DNA from: SpSt-333 sp964371615
Lineage (GTDB): Bacteria > Bacteroidota > Ignavibacteria > UBA10030 > UBA8401
Length of the DNA stretch: 64,000 nucleotides
Direction: 5' to 3'
Assembly: GCA_964371615.1 (NCBI GenBank)
Contig: CAYJMS010000005.1
Location: forward strand, 124,001-188,000
Made by a program: the position numbers and the translations under genes. Below the pieces are notes generated by a model. The model was not told where the DNA came from, searched no databases, and was given only the letters and a program-made list of their open reading frames with translations. Shown here one piece after another: positions 44,372 to 53,597 of this stretch (positions are counted from its first letter, which is position 1; each line of letters begins with the position of its first letter).

Positions 44372-46048
44372 ATGAAAACGTCATTAAAGTATACATTTGC
44401 AGTCATCATTGCACTTGTATTTACCACGCACGGCGCCTTTGCTGTCGGAACACCGGCAGGGACCGTGATTCAAACGCAATCCAAGGTCATCTATTCTACC
44501 GTATCAGGGTTGGAAAGTGATACTGTCTATTCGAATACGGTGAGTTTTACAGTGGCGCAGGTGGCGGCAGTGAATATGACGCCGGCATCGAACTCATCGA
44601 CTACAACGTCGGATAGTGTCTTTGCGGAATACCCGTTAACTATCGTCAACTCAGGTAACGGAACGGATAAATTCAATATTTCGAGCACGTCTACTAAAGG
44701 GTGGACCCGAACATTCTATTTCGACGCGAATGGCGACGGTGTCCTTCAAGCAGGCGAAATCTCCGGCGGCGCCGTCACACAATCAGCGGATATTGCTGCA
44801 GACAGTACGTACAAGATTATTGTGCGCGTCTTTGTCCCTCGGAGCGGATCGTTGAACGGACAAACCGATTCTACCGTAGTTACCGGTGCCTCGGTATTTG
44901 ATGGAGCAAAGACAAATACTGTACAGATTTTTACAACGGTCAATACGGTGAATATAGCCAATATCGGATCCGCATTGACGGTGACTCCGACGAATCCGTC
45001 GCCGGGTCAGAATGTTACTTACTCTATGACTCTCACGAATACCGGCAGTGTTCCTGCAACAAATGTGGTGTTTACTGATCTGATCAATACCGGAATGTTC
45101 AGTTATGTCTCACATACCGCTTCGCAAGGTACATTCTCGAATGCAGCTCCTCCGGCAACTTGGACTGTTGGGACGATTAATCCGGGTGGAAGTGTGACGG
45201 TGTCCATAACATTACTGGTATTGCCGCTGCCGAACGGAACGGTACTATCCAATTCGATTAACGTGACCTATACAGTCGGACTGAATACATTCACCATTAC
45301 TACAAATAATCCCTACGCCGCAGTCGGCGTTGTTCGCGGTGTGCAGATCTCTCCGACGTCCTTTGCCGCATCAAAAGAGGCGGAAGATACGTTGTCCTAT
45401 GCGATAACCGTGAAGAATACGGGAAATTCGAGTGATATATTGGAGATGAGTTATAGTTCTTCGCGATCTTATACATGGTCATTTTATAAAGATGTGAACG
45501 GTAATGGAGTGTACAATGCCGGCGACACTCCGTTAACAGATGCACCGGGATCCACAACGGGTGTCGATGTCGATTCCGTGGCGTCTTCCGACAGTGTCAA
45601 AATCGTTGCCCGATTAATAGTTCCGAAAGAGTCTACAGACCAAACGCAGGATGTCACTACGTTCACGGTAAAATCCGATGCCGATCCGTCGAAATTTCAA
45701 AGTGCGATCGCGACAACCACCATCAATGTTCCGGTGTTGAGCATCGTCCGCGTCGTGACACCGGCAGGAAATCAGCCTCCGGGTGAAGAGATGACGTTTG
45801 AAGTAACGTATCAAAATAACGGAAATGGTGCGGCATACAATGTTGCCGTTACGGAAACCGAACCGGACAGCATGACATACGTCTCCAACTCGGTGACGAT
45901 CAATAATTCCGCAAAGACGGATGCGGCGGATGCGGACGAAGTGACCGTCTCGACTGTCGGTGGGAAGAAAGTGATCACCATCAGCCTCGGCACGATTTCC
46001 GGAGGATCGCCGCAGGGAGTAATCAGATATCGCGCAACAATTCATTAA
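44372..46048 (+). CDS. Exported DUF11 protein, paralogue A (558 aa)
   Basis: The signal peptide covers about residues 1-24 (ending GAFA). The mature start VGTPAGTVIQTQSKVIYST matches paralogue B downstream. Beta-sandwich repeats alternate with EF-hand-like or dockerin-like loops, seen as FDANGDGVLQAGE near residue 118 and KDVNGNGVYNAGD near 372, suggesting Ca2+ binding. A DUF11 domain lies at about 205-310 (PSPGQNVTYSMTLTNTG), and the last (about 455-558) ends RYRATIH at the stop. It probably packs or polymerises on the cell surface. GGGGACAAG is a weak ribosome-binding site. Confidence 0.77.
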   Translation: MKTSLKYTFAVIIALVFTTHGAFAVGTPAGTVIQTQSKVIYSTVSGLESDTVYSNTVSFTVAQVAAVNMTPASNSSTTTSDSVFAEYPLTIVNSGNGTDKFNISSTSTKGWTRTFYFDANGDGVLQAGEISGGAVTQSADIAADSTYKIIVRVFVPRSGSLNGQTDSTVVTGASVFDGAKTNTVQIFTTVNTVNIANIGSALTVTPTNPSPGQNVTYSMTLTNTGSVPATNVVFTDLINTGMFSYVSHTASQGTFSNAAPPATWTVGTINPGGSVTVSITLLVLPLPNGTVLSNSINVTYTVGLNTFTITTNNPYAAVGVVRGVQISPTSFAASKEAEDTLSYAITVKNTGNSSDILEMSYSSSRSYTWSFYKDVNGNGVYNAGDTPLTDAPGSTTGVDVDSVASSDSVKIVARLIVPKESTDQTQDVTTFTVKSDADPSKFQSAIATTTINVPVLSIVRVVTPAGNQPPGEEMTFEVTYQNNGNGAAYNVAVTETEPDSMTYVSNSVTINNSAKTDAADADEVTVSTVGGKKVITISLGTISGGSPQGVIRYRATIH

Positions 46049-46078
46049 TGAAAAATGCAGCAAGCGGTTGACCATACA

Positions 46079-47749
46079 ATGAAAAAGTTAATTTCTATAA
46101 TTGCGGCAGCGTTATTTCTGTACGGATTTCCGGCGGAGATATTTGCCGCAGGAACTCCGGCGGGAACCGTCATTCAAAGCCGCTCTCGCGCTGTCTATAC
46201 AACTGCGTCCGGGGCACAAAGCGATACGATCTACTCGACCGTGGTGTCGATTACTGTCCGACAGGTTGCCTCACTCAATCTGACGCCAATGAACAGCGCT
46301 TTGAATTCACAAAGCGACAGCACCGTGGTCGACTATCCGGCAGTAGTGACGAATTCCGGCAACGGATCTGATATCGGCCGTTTGACGTCATCGTCTTCGA
46401 AAGGCTGGACGACGGAATTTTATGCGGATATGAACGGCGATGGAATTCTGCAAACGGAAGAATTTACTGCCGGCACTATTTCCCAAACAGCGTCGATCGC
46501 TGCGGATGCCGCATTCCGGATTATTGTCAGAATACGTGTTCCAAGGGATGAGTCGTTGGTGGGAGACAAAGATACAACGAGAGTTACCGTTACCTCAGAT
46601 TTCGATGCCACAAAGTCTTCATACGGAGATTTTGTGACAACAGTACAGTCCGTAAATCTGATATCTTTTAAAAGCGGAATGACTGTCAGTACCCCTGCTC
46701 CCAATGCCGGAACGACTGTCGTTTACACGCTGGTATTCACAAACAGCGGCTCACGGACGGCGGAAAATGTAACCATACAAAATTTTCTTCCGAACGGACT
46801 GTCACTTATCTCCTCCAGCATAAGTCAGGGTGTCGTCACTAGTACAGGGGTCCCCACTATTTGGGATATCGGAAGTGTGCCGGCAACCGGTGTCGTTACC
46901 CTCACCATGACAACACAGATAAACGAAAATGTACTTCCCGGCACGGTCATCAACAATCAAATGAGTATGAATTATACTGTCGGCGTCAATTCTTATTCGC
47001 TGTCGAGTAATGTCGTTCAAATGACCGTCGGAGGGGTGCTGGCATACGGGGTTCAAATGACGCCCTTTACTGTTCAGATGGTTCGGGAATCTGGCGATAC
47101 AGCAGTATACCGGTTAAACATCCGCAATACCGGATCATTCACGGATGTGATTGAATTGACGAATATGTCTTCCAGGGATTTTTCTTGGACATTCTTTAGC
47201 GATGCAAATGATAATCAATTGCTTGATGTGACAGATCCGTTATTGGTAAATACAAATGCATTTGGCGGGGCGGATACGGATTCACTGGAATCAGGGGATA
47301 GTCTCCGAGTATTTATTCGGACGTTTATACCTCGTGTGCAAAGCGATTTGCTGAAAGATTCTCTATTGGTAAGGGCTACATCGGCAGGAGAATCTACGAA
47401 GCGAGATTCCACCATTGTGGTCACCACGATTCTTTCTCCTATGGTCACACTGTCGAAAGACATCTTCCCGATCGGCAATCAACCGGCTGGTTCGGTCATG
47501 ACGTATACCATTACGTATGCCAATATCGGAAGTGTTCCGGTTAATAACTTTTCTGTCATCGATGTGACACCTCCTTCAACGGAGTATATTCCTAATTCAG
47601 TAAAATTAAACGGATTATCTGTCAGCGACAACACTGGTGGGGTATCGGTTGTCGATGATCAGTCAAACAACACGATCATTTCTGTCAGCATCGGGGCATT
47701 GAATGCACAATCAACCGGTAGCGTGGAATTCAAAGTGAAGATCAAATAG
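46079..47749 (+). CDS. Exported DUF11 protein, paralogue B (556 aa)
   Basis: The ATG at 46079 opens a clear signal peptide (MKKLISIIAAALFLYGF to FAA); an in-frame ATG eight codons earlier is less likely. The domain plan matches paralogue A: the mature start AAGTPAGTVIQSRSRAVYTT, the aspartate loops YADMNGDGILQTEE (near residue 115) and SDANDNQLLDVTD (near 380), a mid DUF11 domain and a terminal DUF11 domain that closes with VEFKVKIK at the stop. The two genes are tandem duplicates that have diverged. Its stop lies one base before the ATG of the OmpA-type gene. Confidence 0.77.
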   Translation: MKKLISIIAAALFLYGFPAEIFAAGTPAGTVIQSRSRAVYTTASGAQSDTIYSTVVSITVRQVASLNLTPMNSALNSQSDSTVVDYPAVVTNSGNGSDIGRLTSSSSKGWTTEFYADMNGDGILQTEEFTAGTISQTASIAADAAFRIIVRIRVPRDESLVGDKDTTRVTVTSDFDATKSSYGDFVTTVQSVNLISFKSGMTVSTPAPNAGTTVVYTLVFTNSGSRTAENVTIQNFLPNGLSLISSSISQGVVTSTGVPTIWDIGSVPATGVVTLTMTTQINENVLPGTVINNQMSMNYTVGVNSYSLSSNVVQMTVGGVLAYGVQMTPFTVQMVRESGDTAVYRLNIRNTGSFTDVIELTNMSSRDFSWTFFSDANDNQLLDVTDPLLVNTNAFGGADTDSLESGDSLRVFIRTFIPRVQSDLLKDSLLVRATSAGESTKRDSTIVVTTILSPMVTLSKDIFPIGNQPAGSVMTYTITYANIGSVPVNNFSVIDVTPPSTEYIPNSVKLNGLSVSDNTGGVSVVDDQSNNTIISVSIGALNAQSTGSVEFKVKIK

Positions 47750-47750
47750 C

Positions 47751-50700
47751 ATGAAACTACGCACCATGACATATCGCTTGATTTCCCATGTGACGGCAAT
47801 GTGCATCTTCATGCTGCCGTCGATAATCTTTGCTCAATCTGCTCCCAATACTCAGATCAGAAACCAGGCGAAGGCAGCATTCCAATATAAGACATTTCCG
47901 GGCGACACGGTGGTTTCGAATCAGGTACAATTCACCGTCCTCGACGCTCCGAATTTTGAGCTGCGCTTTGGCACGCGTGATTCTATGGTATTTGGCAAGG
48001 AGACACTGGTGGTACGACTGGTCTATAAAAATATCGGGAATAAAAAAGCTGATACCGCTGTCATTAACGGAATATTGCCACCGGCGGGCCTGCGGTTTGT
48101 TCCCGGCTCAACAAAGGGAACAATATCCGGCGGGACAGTATCATGGACTGTGTTTAACATGGATCCCGGTCAGACAGACTCCGTGGCCGTACAAATGGTT
48201 GTCGACAGCACATTATCAGCTAACACACAATTGGAATTGACCGGAAATATATCATGGCTTACCAGTCAGACGACGGCAAGTAAAATATTCGTTGTGTCAA
48301 GTTTTCCGCGATTGGACATTTTCAATGCACCGATAACCGCCGTGGTTGGTTCCGGCAGACCGATTACCTACCGTATAGTCTTAAAAAATAGCGGAAACGT
48401 TCAAGCCAATAACGTCATTGTGACCGACACGATTTCTGTCCTTGGATCATTTCTGTCTTCATCGTTGCCTCCCGACAGTATACGGAACAACGGTCGGCTC
48501 GTTCGATGGACAGTGGGGAATATTCCTGCCGGAACCGAACGGACGATAACAATGGATGTGGCTACTCAACCGAATTTAGTATCCGGAATTGTTCAAACCA
48601 CCGCTGTAGCCGTTTCAGGAGGAATATCAGTCGGAGCATCTACAACCACTTCCATCGTTCCGATTGTACCGAAGGAAATTGCCGTTGTTGTCGAGCCGCA
48701 ATATATTTTCGGTCAGGCGAATAAAGACAGCTCAAAAATTGAAGTATTTCTCCGGGATTCACTCGGGCAACCGATGCCGGATGGAGTTCCGGTTAAATTT
48801 ACAGCCACTCATGGAACTTTTCAAAACACACAAAAAACCATCACTGTGGGTATGAACAATGGGAGCGCTTCGATCTATCTACGCTCGGAAAGTGTGGTCA
48901 ATGAAATTATACGTTCCGTGATTACTGTCACCGGCGGAACGCCGCTCATCGGGGAGATCGAAGATACCGCATCCATATTGCTTTATCCCGGTGCGGTAAC
49001 GGGAAAAGTGGTGAGTGGCATTGAACGGATACCATTTGCCGGTGCTATTGCACGGGTCTATAATCAGCAAAAAGATGTTGTCGGGACCGATACAACAAAA
49101 ACGAATGGGATATTTTTTGTTCCATTGCGAAAAGATGTAACGTTGTATTTGCTGGAAATATTTGTATTCGATAAATTCGGCGATACAATCATTACCAGAG
49201 CGACCATCGATCCGACACAATTTCCCCGTCCGGCTGTCGAAATTCCAAATACGATCTCCGGAAGAATCGTATACAGCACCACCGGCCAACCGGTTCCGGC
49301 GGAAGGTATTACAGTATATCTCGATTCGGTGACGACCACCAGCGGACGATCCCGTATGCTGCCGAGAAATTCGATGCCGATTGGAATTTATTCCAGAATC
49401 ACCCAACAAACTACCGATAAACTTGGTCGGTTCAAGTTTGAGAATCTCTCACCCGCAAAATATCTGATATCACTCGACAGTACTCAATTCCCGAGTTTTT
49501 CCGGTTATACTTTTGTTGCCGATACGGCAGCTGGAACATTCTCTATAAATTTGAGTTTGGAAATTCAGCAGGATTCTTCATTATTGTTCACGATGTCGGC
49601 TCCCGCTTCGGCTTTTGCAGGGGATACGATGACCTATTCAATCGCATTGAATAATAACGGAAATCACCTCCATAAAAATGTTGAAGTGATCGATACGCTG
49701 CCATCCTATTCATCATTGATCCGCAGCGCAAAAGGAAAATTTAAATCCTTTATCATTGACTCTGCCAACAATGTCGCACGGTGGACTTCTGATTCGCTTG
49801 AAATAAACGATATGGATTCGTTGCACATTACAGTGTTGCTTGATCGTAATATTCCAGACAGCACTATTCTGATCAACAGAGCGTGGTTCACTTCCGATCT
49901 CATCGCATCAATAGAGGCACGAGGAAGCACGAATGTGAAGTCTGCGCCGATTGTATCGTTTGGTAATTTCTTTGTCGGCAGAGATTCATTGGTGGCCGGA
50001 GACAGTGTGTATAAACGAATATGGTTCAGTAATACCGGAACGGATAGCATCAAAGGAATTACGATAATAGATTCTATTTATGCAGCCGGCAAGAGCCGCA
50101 TTGGAATTGCAAAATCGCAGTATGATTCCGTCACCGTTCTTGATAGTGTTATGTTCGTGCATGTCGGTGCGATTGCACCCGGTCAATCGGATACCATTAC
50201 GCTTCGGTTCTTCACTGATTTCACTCTCAGCACCGGAACAACTATCGTTTCGAGCGCGCATCTGTTGCAAGGCGATTCGTCGTTATTCAATGTAATAACA
50301 ACATTGAGGATGGTCGAAAATTCGAATATTGCGACGTTCCTTTCGATCACTAAAACCGGAAACAAGAAGGTTGGCGAAATCGGAGATATCGTCACCTATC
50401 AGGTAGCGATAAAAAATAACAGCCCGGGATTTGTCCATACGATTGGAATTTACGATTTGTTGCCGCATGCGTTCCGATATATCAAAAACTCCGCTCGCTT
50501 TAACGGAACCGCTATAGAACCAATTCTCAATCCGCAGTTGAATTCAATATCGTGGACCATTCCGGATACCATTGCGGTCTCTGAAAATGCGACGCTGGTA
50601 TACCAACTGGCAATCGGTGCCGATGCGATGGAAAGTGAAGGAATGAATACTGCCTATGCCAGCGCATTGACAGGTACTGGATTTATGCTGGTCTCTTCTG

Positions 50701-52469
50701 CATCGCAATGGCAAGTCACCGTTCGCCCCGGAGTATTTACGGATAAAGGATTGATCATCGGTAAGGTATTCTACGATGACAATCGGAATGCATACCAGGA
50801 ATCCGGTGAAAATGGAATCAAAGATGTCGAAATATGGATGGAGGATGGTACGAGGATTACGACCGGTGACGACGGAAAATATTCGTTGCCGGAAGTACGG
50901 CCGGGTCAGCATGTTTTACGGATCAATGAACGAACACTGCCGCCCGGGTCGACGCTTCTTGCCGGTAACAACAAGTTTGCGAAGGATCCTGCATCGCAAT
51001 TTGTACGGTTGACGGAGGGTGGAATAGCCAAAGCGAATTTCTTTGTTGTCCGCCACATTGCCGATTCGGTTCGGCAGGGAATGGCAAAGGTCAATAAACT
51101 GATCAGTACACGTCAGGCAGTGCCGAAATATCTGTATCGGGATACGTTGAGAAATATTTCGATCGATACCGTGACAATGGTCGTTTCCTTCGTTTTCTCG
51201 GGATCGAAGTATGTGCAATCTATTGAAGTGAATGAGGTGCTTCCGCAGGAAATGTCCATTGTGCCGAACAGCGCGACATTCAACGGAAGAAGAGTGACAC
51301 CCATTATCCTTGGGACCAATGTGCAGTGGAAATTAGGGAGAGAGCAAGAGGTTGCTCAAGGGATTCTGAAATATCAAACGGCAATACGGCCGTTTCCTCG
51401 AAATAACGCCACGCTCTTGTCGGTTTCATCGGTAAAAATCATAACCGCCGACAGTCAGCGTATTGAAGGACAACGTCTCATCACCGAAAATGTCGTTAAA
51501 GATGTAGAAAGAAATAAAATTGAAACAGCGGATATCATGACTAAATTGGTAATACCGGAACCTGCACATGCATTAACTGATTCCGTAACGGTATCTGAAG
51601 GAGATGAAATATTCTTTAAGATATCGTTGTATGTCGATCCAAAGAAAAATACGACAACCGTAAAACTGTTCGATTCCCTGGAAGCAAATTTTGTCATCAA
51701 CGAACGCTCGTTCAGTATTAACGGTATACCGCTCCCGTCAAAAAATCTTAGCGTACGAGTACGATCGTCTCAATTTTCCGCACGCATATTTGAGAAAAAA
51801 GAAATTGAATTTACTCGCATTGCCGCTGCTGACCTATCGACGATGGTACGGAAGGGATATAACGAGATTACATATTCTGCACGATTGATATCGGCACCGA
51901 AAGATACTGTATTAAAGAAAACAGCCTATATTTCTGTTGTTGATAAATTCAACAAAACGACAGTGACGGGATCAAACGTTAACAAAATTTACATAAATTC
52001 AATCCGGAAATTGCCTTCCATTCCAATGGAGACGAACTATGTCGAAATTCCGCGCAAAGTGAACCGTTTTGAAGAAAAGGTGGCTGAAGCGAAAAAAATG
52101 ATTGAGAAATTACAGTTATCAACATCCGGAACCGTAGTGATGGAAGGAATTACTTTTGAAGCCGGTAAAACAATACTTACCACCGAAGCAAAGTTGATAT
52201 TGGACAATATTGCCGAAATGCTCAAAAATGCACGGACATTGAAATTACAAATAAATGGTCATACAGATAATACCGGTAATGCTATTGTGAATCGGAAAAT
52301 ATCATTGGAACGTGCTAACGAAGTTCGAAATTATCTGATCGAATCAGGTATTGAAGAAAATAGACTATTTGCAAAGGGATTTGGGCCGGATAAGCCGATA
52401 AACTCGAACAAAACCGAATTAGGAAGATCGAAAAATCGACGGGTTGAATTTTCAAAATTAATTAAGTAA
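47751..52469 (+). CDS. DUF11/Ig/SdrD-like protein with OmpA peptidoglycan anchor
   Basis: A 1572-aa exported protein (signal peptide about 1-27, ending IIFAQ). The N-terminus SAPNTQIRNQAKAAFQYK recalls the DUF11 partners. DUF11-type domains follow at several places, with an invasin-like Big_1 domain (about 308-420, DSLGQPMPDGVPVKFTATHG), two carboxypeptidase-regulatory-like domains (about 413-590), and an SdrD-B-like domain (about 1000-1095, GKVFYDDNRNAYQESGENGI). The last 110 residues are an OmpA-family domain, NGHTDNTGNAIVNRKISLER then GRSKNRRVEF, that binds peptidoglycan. It should tether the surface assembly to the cell wall from the periplasm. It is the last gene of the locus. Confidence 0.88.
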   Translation: MKLRTMTYRLISHVTAMCIFMLPSIIFAQSAPNTQIRNQAKAAFQYKTFPGDTVVSNQVQFTVLDAPNFELRFGTRDSMVFGKETLVVRLVYKNIGNKKADTAVINGILPPAGLRFVPGSTKGTISGGTVSWTVFNMDPGQTDSVAVQMVVDSTLSANTQLELTGNISWLTSQTTASKIFVVSSFPRLDIFNAPITAVVGSGRPITYRIVLKNSGNVQANNVIVTDTISVLGSFLSSSLPPDSIRNNGRLVRWTVGNIPAGTERTITMDVATQPNLVSGIVQTTAVAVSGGISVGASTTTSIVPIVPKEIAVVVEPQYIFGQANKDSSKIEVFLRDSLGQPMPDGVPVKFTATHGTFQNTQKTITVGMNNGSASIYLRSESVVNEIIRSVITVTGGTPLIGEIEDTASILLYPGAVTGKVVSGIERIPFAGAIARVYNQQKDVVGTDTTKTNGIFFVPLRKDVTLYLLEIFVFDKFGDTIITRATIDPTQFPRPAVEIPNTISGRIVYSTTGQPVPAEGITVYLDSVTTTSGRSRMLPRNSMPIGIYSRITQQTTDKLGRFKFENLSPAKYLISLDSTQFPSFSGYTFVADTAAGTFSINLSLEIQQDSSLLFTMSAPASAFAGDTMTYSIALNNNGNHLHKNVEVIDTLPSYSSLIRSAKGKFKSFIIDSANNVARWTSDSLEINDMDSLHITVLLDRNIPDSTILINRAWFTSDLIASIEARGSTNVKSAPIVSFGNFFVGRDSLVAGDSVYKRIWFSNTGTDSIKGITIIDSIYAAGKSRIGIAKSQYDSVTVLDSVMFVHVGAIAPGQSDTITLRFFTDFTLSTGTTIVSSAHLLQGDSSLFNVITTLRMVENSNIATFLSITKTGNKKVGEIGDIVTYQVAIKNNSPGFVHTIGIYDLLPHAFRYIKNSARFNGTAIEPILNPQLNSISWTIPDTIAVSENATLVYQLAIGADAMESEGMNTAYASALTGTGFMLVSSASQWQVTVRPGVFTDKGLIIGKVFYDDNRNAYQESGENGIKDVEIWMEDGTRITTGDDGKYSLPEVRPGQHVLRINERTLPPGSTLLAGNNKFAKDPASQFVRLTEGGIAKANFFVVRHIADSVRQGMAKVNKLISTRQAVPKYLYRDTLRNISIDTVTMVVSFVFSGSKYVQSIEVNEVLPQEMSIVPNSATFNGRRVTPIILGTNVQWKLGREQEVAQGILKYQTAIRPFPRNNATLLSVSSVKIITADSQRIEGQRLITENVVKDVERNKIETADIMTKLVIPEPAHALTDSVTVSEGDEIFFKISLYVDPKKNTTTVKLFDSLEANFVINERSFSINGIPLPSKNLSVRVRSSQFSARIFEKKEIEFTRIAAADLSTMVRKGYNEITYSARLISAPKDTVLKKTAYISVVDKFNKTTVTGSNVNKIYINSIRKLPSIPMETNYVEIPRKVNRFEEKVAEAKKMIEKLQLSTSGTVVMEGITFEAGKTILTTEAKLILDNIAEMLKNARTLKLQINGHTDNTGNAIVNRKISLERANEVRNYLIESGIEENRLFAKGFGPDKPINSNKTELGRSKNRRVEFSKLIK

Positions 52470-52548
52470 GAAAATATAAAAATCCTATACATAGGTAACA
52501 ATTTAAACGTAAAATCTGCTCAAACTACACTAAAATACATTATACTTT

Positions 52549-52564
52549 TCTAATTGATCTTAGA
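52549..52564. promoter_or_regulatory. Inverted repeat upstream of the second regulator
   Basis: TCTAA (52549-52553) and TTAGA (52560-52564) form an inverted repeat around six bases in the 217-base gap before the second regulator. The half-site is the same as in the operator candidate at 28240 but with the arms in the opposite order. It may be an operator, but the repeat is short. Confidence 0.25.
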
Positions 52565-52686
52565 AAAATCTTAATGTAACCAAAATCACTTCCTTTTACC
52601 TCCAAAGAATAGTAACTTAAAGCGACCAAAGAGACCAAATCGCCCATAAGTGTTTTTTTATTCTATTACTAATCTACGGAGGCTGT

Positions 52687-53571
52687 ATGACTGAGTTGTA
52701 TTATTCAACCGCTGATCTGTCAGAAATGATGCAGGTCGGAAAGTCCACCATAAAACGCTGGACTGAAGAAGGAAAACTTAGATGTTTCAGGACTCCCGGT
52801 GGACATCGAAAGTTTAAAGCAAGCGAAGTTCATCGGTTCCTTACAAATTACAAGTACGAAATCTCACCATCGTTTCAACATCTCTTCTCACACCACTCCA
52901 ACACGACTCAACTTCCGGAAGACAATTCACCAGCATCGATCGCCGATCAATGTATAGCTAATGCTATAAAAAATAATCATGTCTATCTGGAACAGCATTT
53001 AAAAAACGCTTTTCTTCGTTGTAATGGAGTGGCAGAACTTTTTGATCTGCATCTGACTCCGATGCTTCGAATGCTGAACACGAAAAATCTGCAAAAAAGT
53101 ATCTCCTCAGTTGAATTTCAAATAGCAAAAAGCGCTTTTATCCACGCATTAATCTCCGTCCTCAATAACGTACCCCGGCTGCAGGATAACAATGTTGAAA
53201 TGTATTGTCTTTCCGTGAACGAGGGAATGAATGAGGTAGAGCTCAAAGCGGTGGAATTGTTGTTGGATCACATCGGTTTTACGGTGTTTAATTTAGGGAC
53301 AGTGTTGACGAAATATACCGCACAGGATATCGTGAACCAGTGCAAACCGGAAGATGTCTTTGTCGTCCTATCCCTGGATGATTCATCAGATGAAATTATT
53401 CATCAATTTAATGCACTCGCGTCAGGTATTTCATCGTACGGCGGGAATGTGTATACGACTAACTTTTTTGATGAATCACAGGCTGAGAATATTTCCGAAA
53501 AACAAACCAAACAATTCCATTCGTTTTCGGAAATTGTGCAGCAATTCACGCAATTCATTAATGCTGAATAA
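52687..53571 (+). CDS. Second HTH regulator, paralogue of the one at 28353
   Basis: A 294-aa paralogue. The first 55 residues (STADLSEMMQVGKSTIKRWT, then FRTPGGHRKFKASEV) are nearly the same as in the first regulator. The rest keeps the helical cap and Rossmann-like halves, but the His-containing B12 motif is absent: SVNEGMNEVELKAVELLLDH stands at that point. It therefore cannot bind cobalamin by the usual His ligand. An ideal GGAGG lies upstream of the ATG. It directly precedes the second giant gene by 26 bases and may control it. Confidence 0.86.
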   Translation: MTELYYSTADLSEMMQVGKSTIKRWTEEGKLRCFRTPGGHRKFKASEVHRFLTNYKYEISPSFQHLFSHHSNTTQLPEDNSPASIADQCIANAIKNNHVYLEQHLKNAFLRCNGVAELFDLHLTPMLRMLNTKNLQKSISSVEFQIAKSAFIHALISVLNNVPRLQDNNVEMYCLSVNEGMNEVELKAVELLLDHIGFTVFNLGTVLTKYTAQDIVNQCKPEDVFVVLSLDDSSDEIIHQFNALASGISSYGGNVYTTNFFDESQAENISEKQTKQFHSFSEIVQQFTQFINAE

Positions 53572-53597
53572 TAATAAGAAGAACAATAATTCAATAA

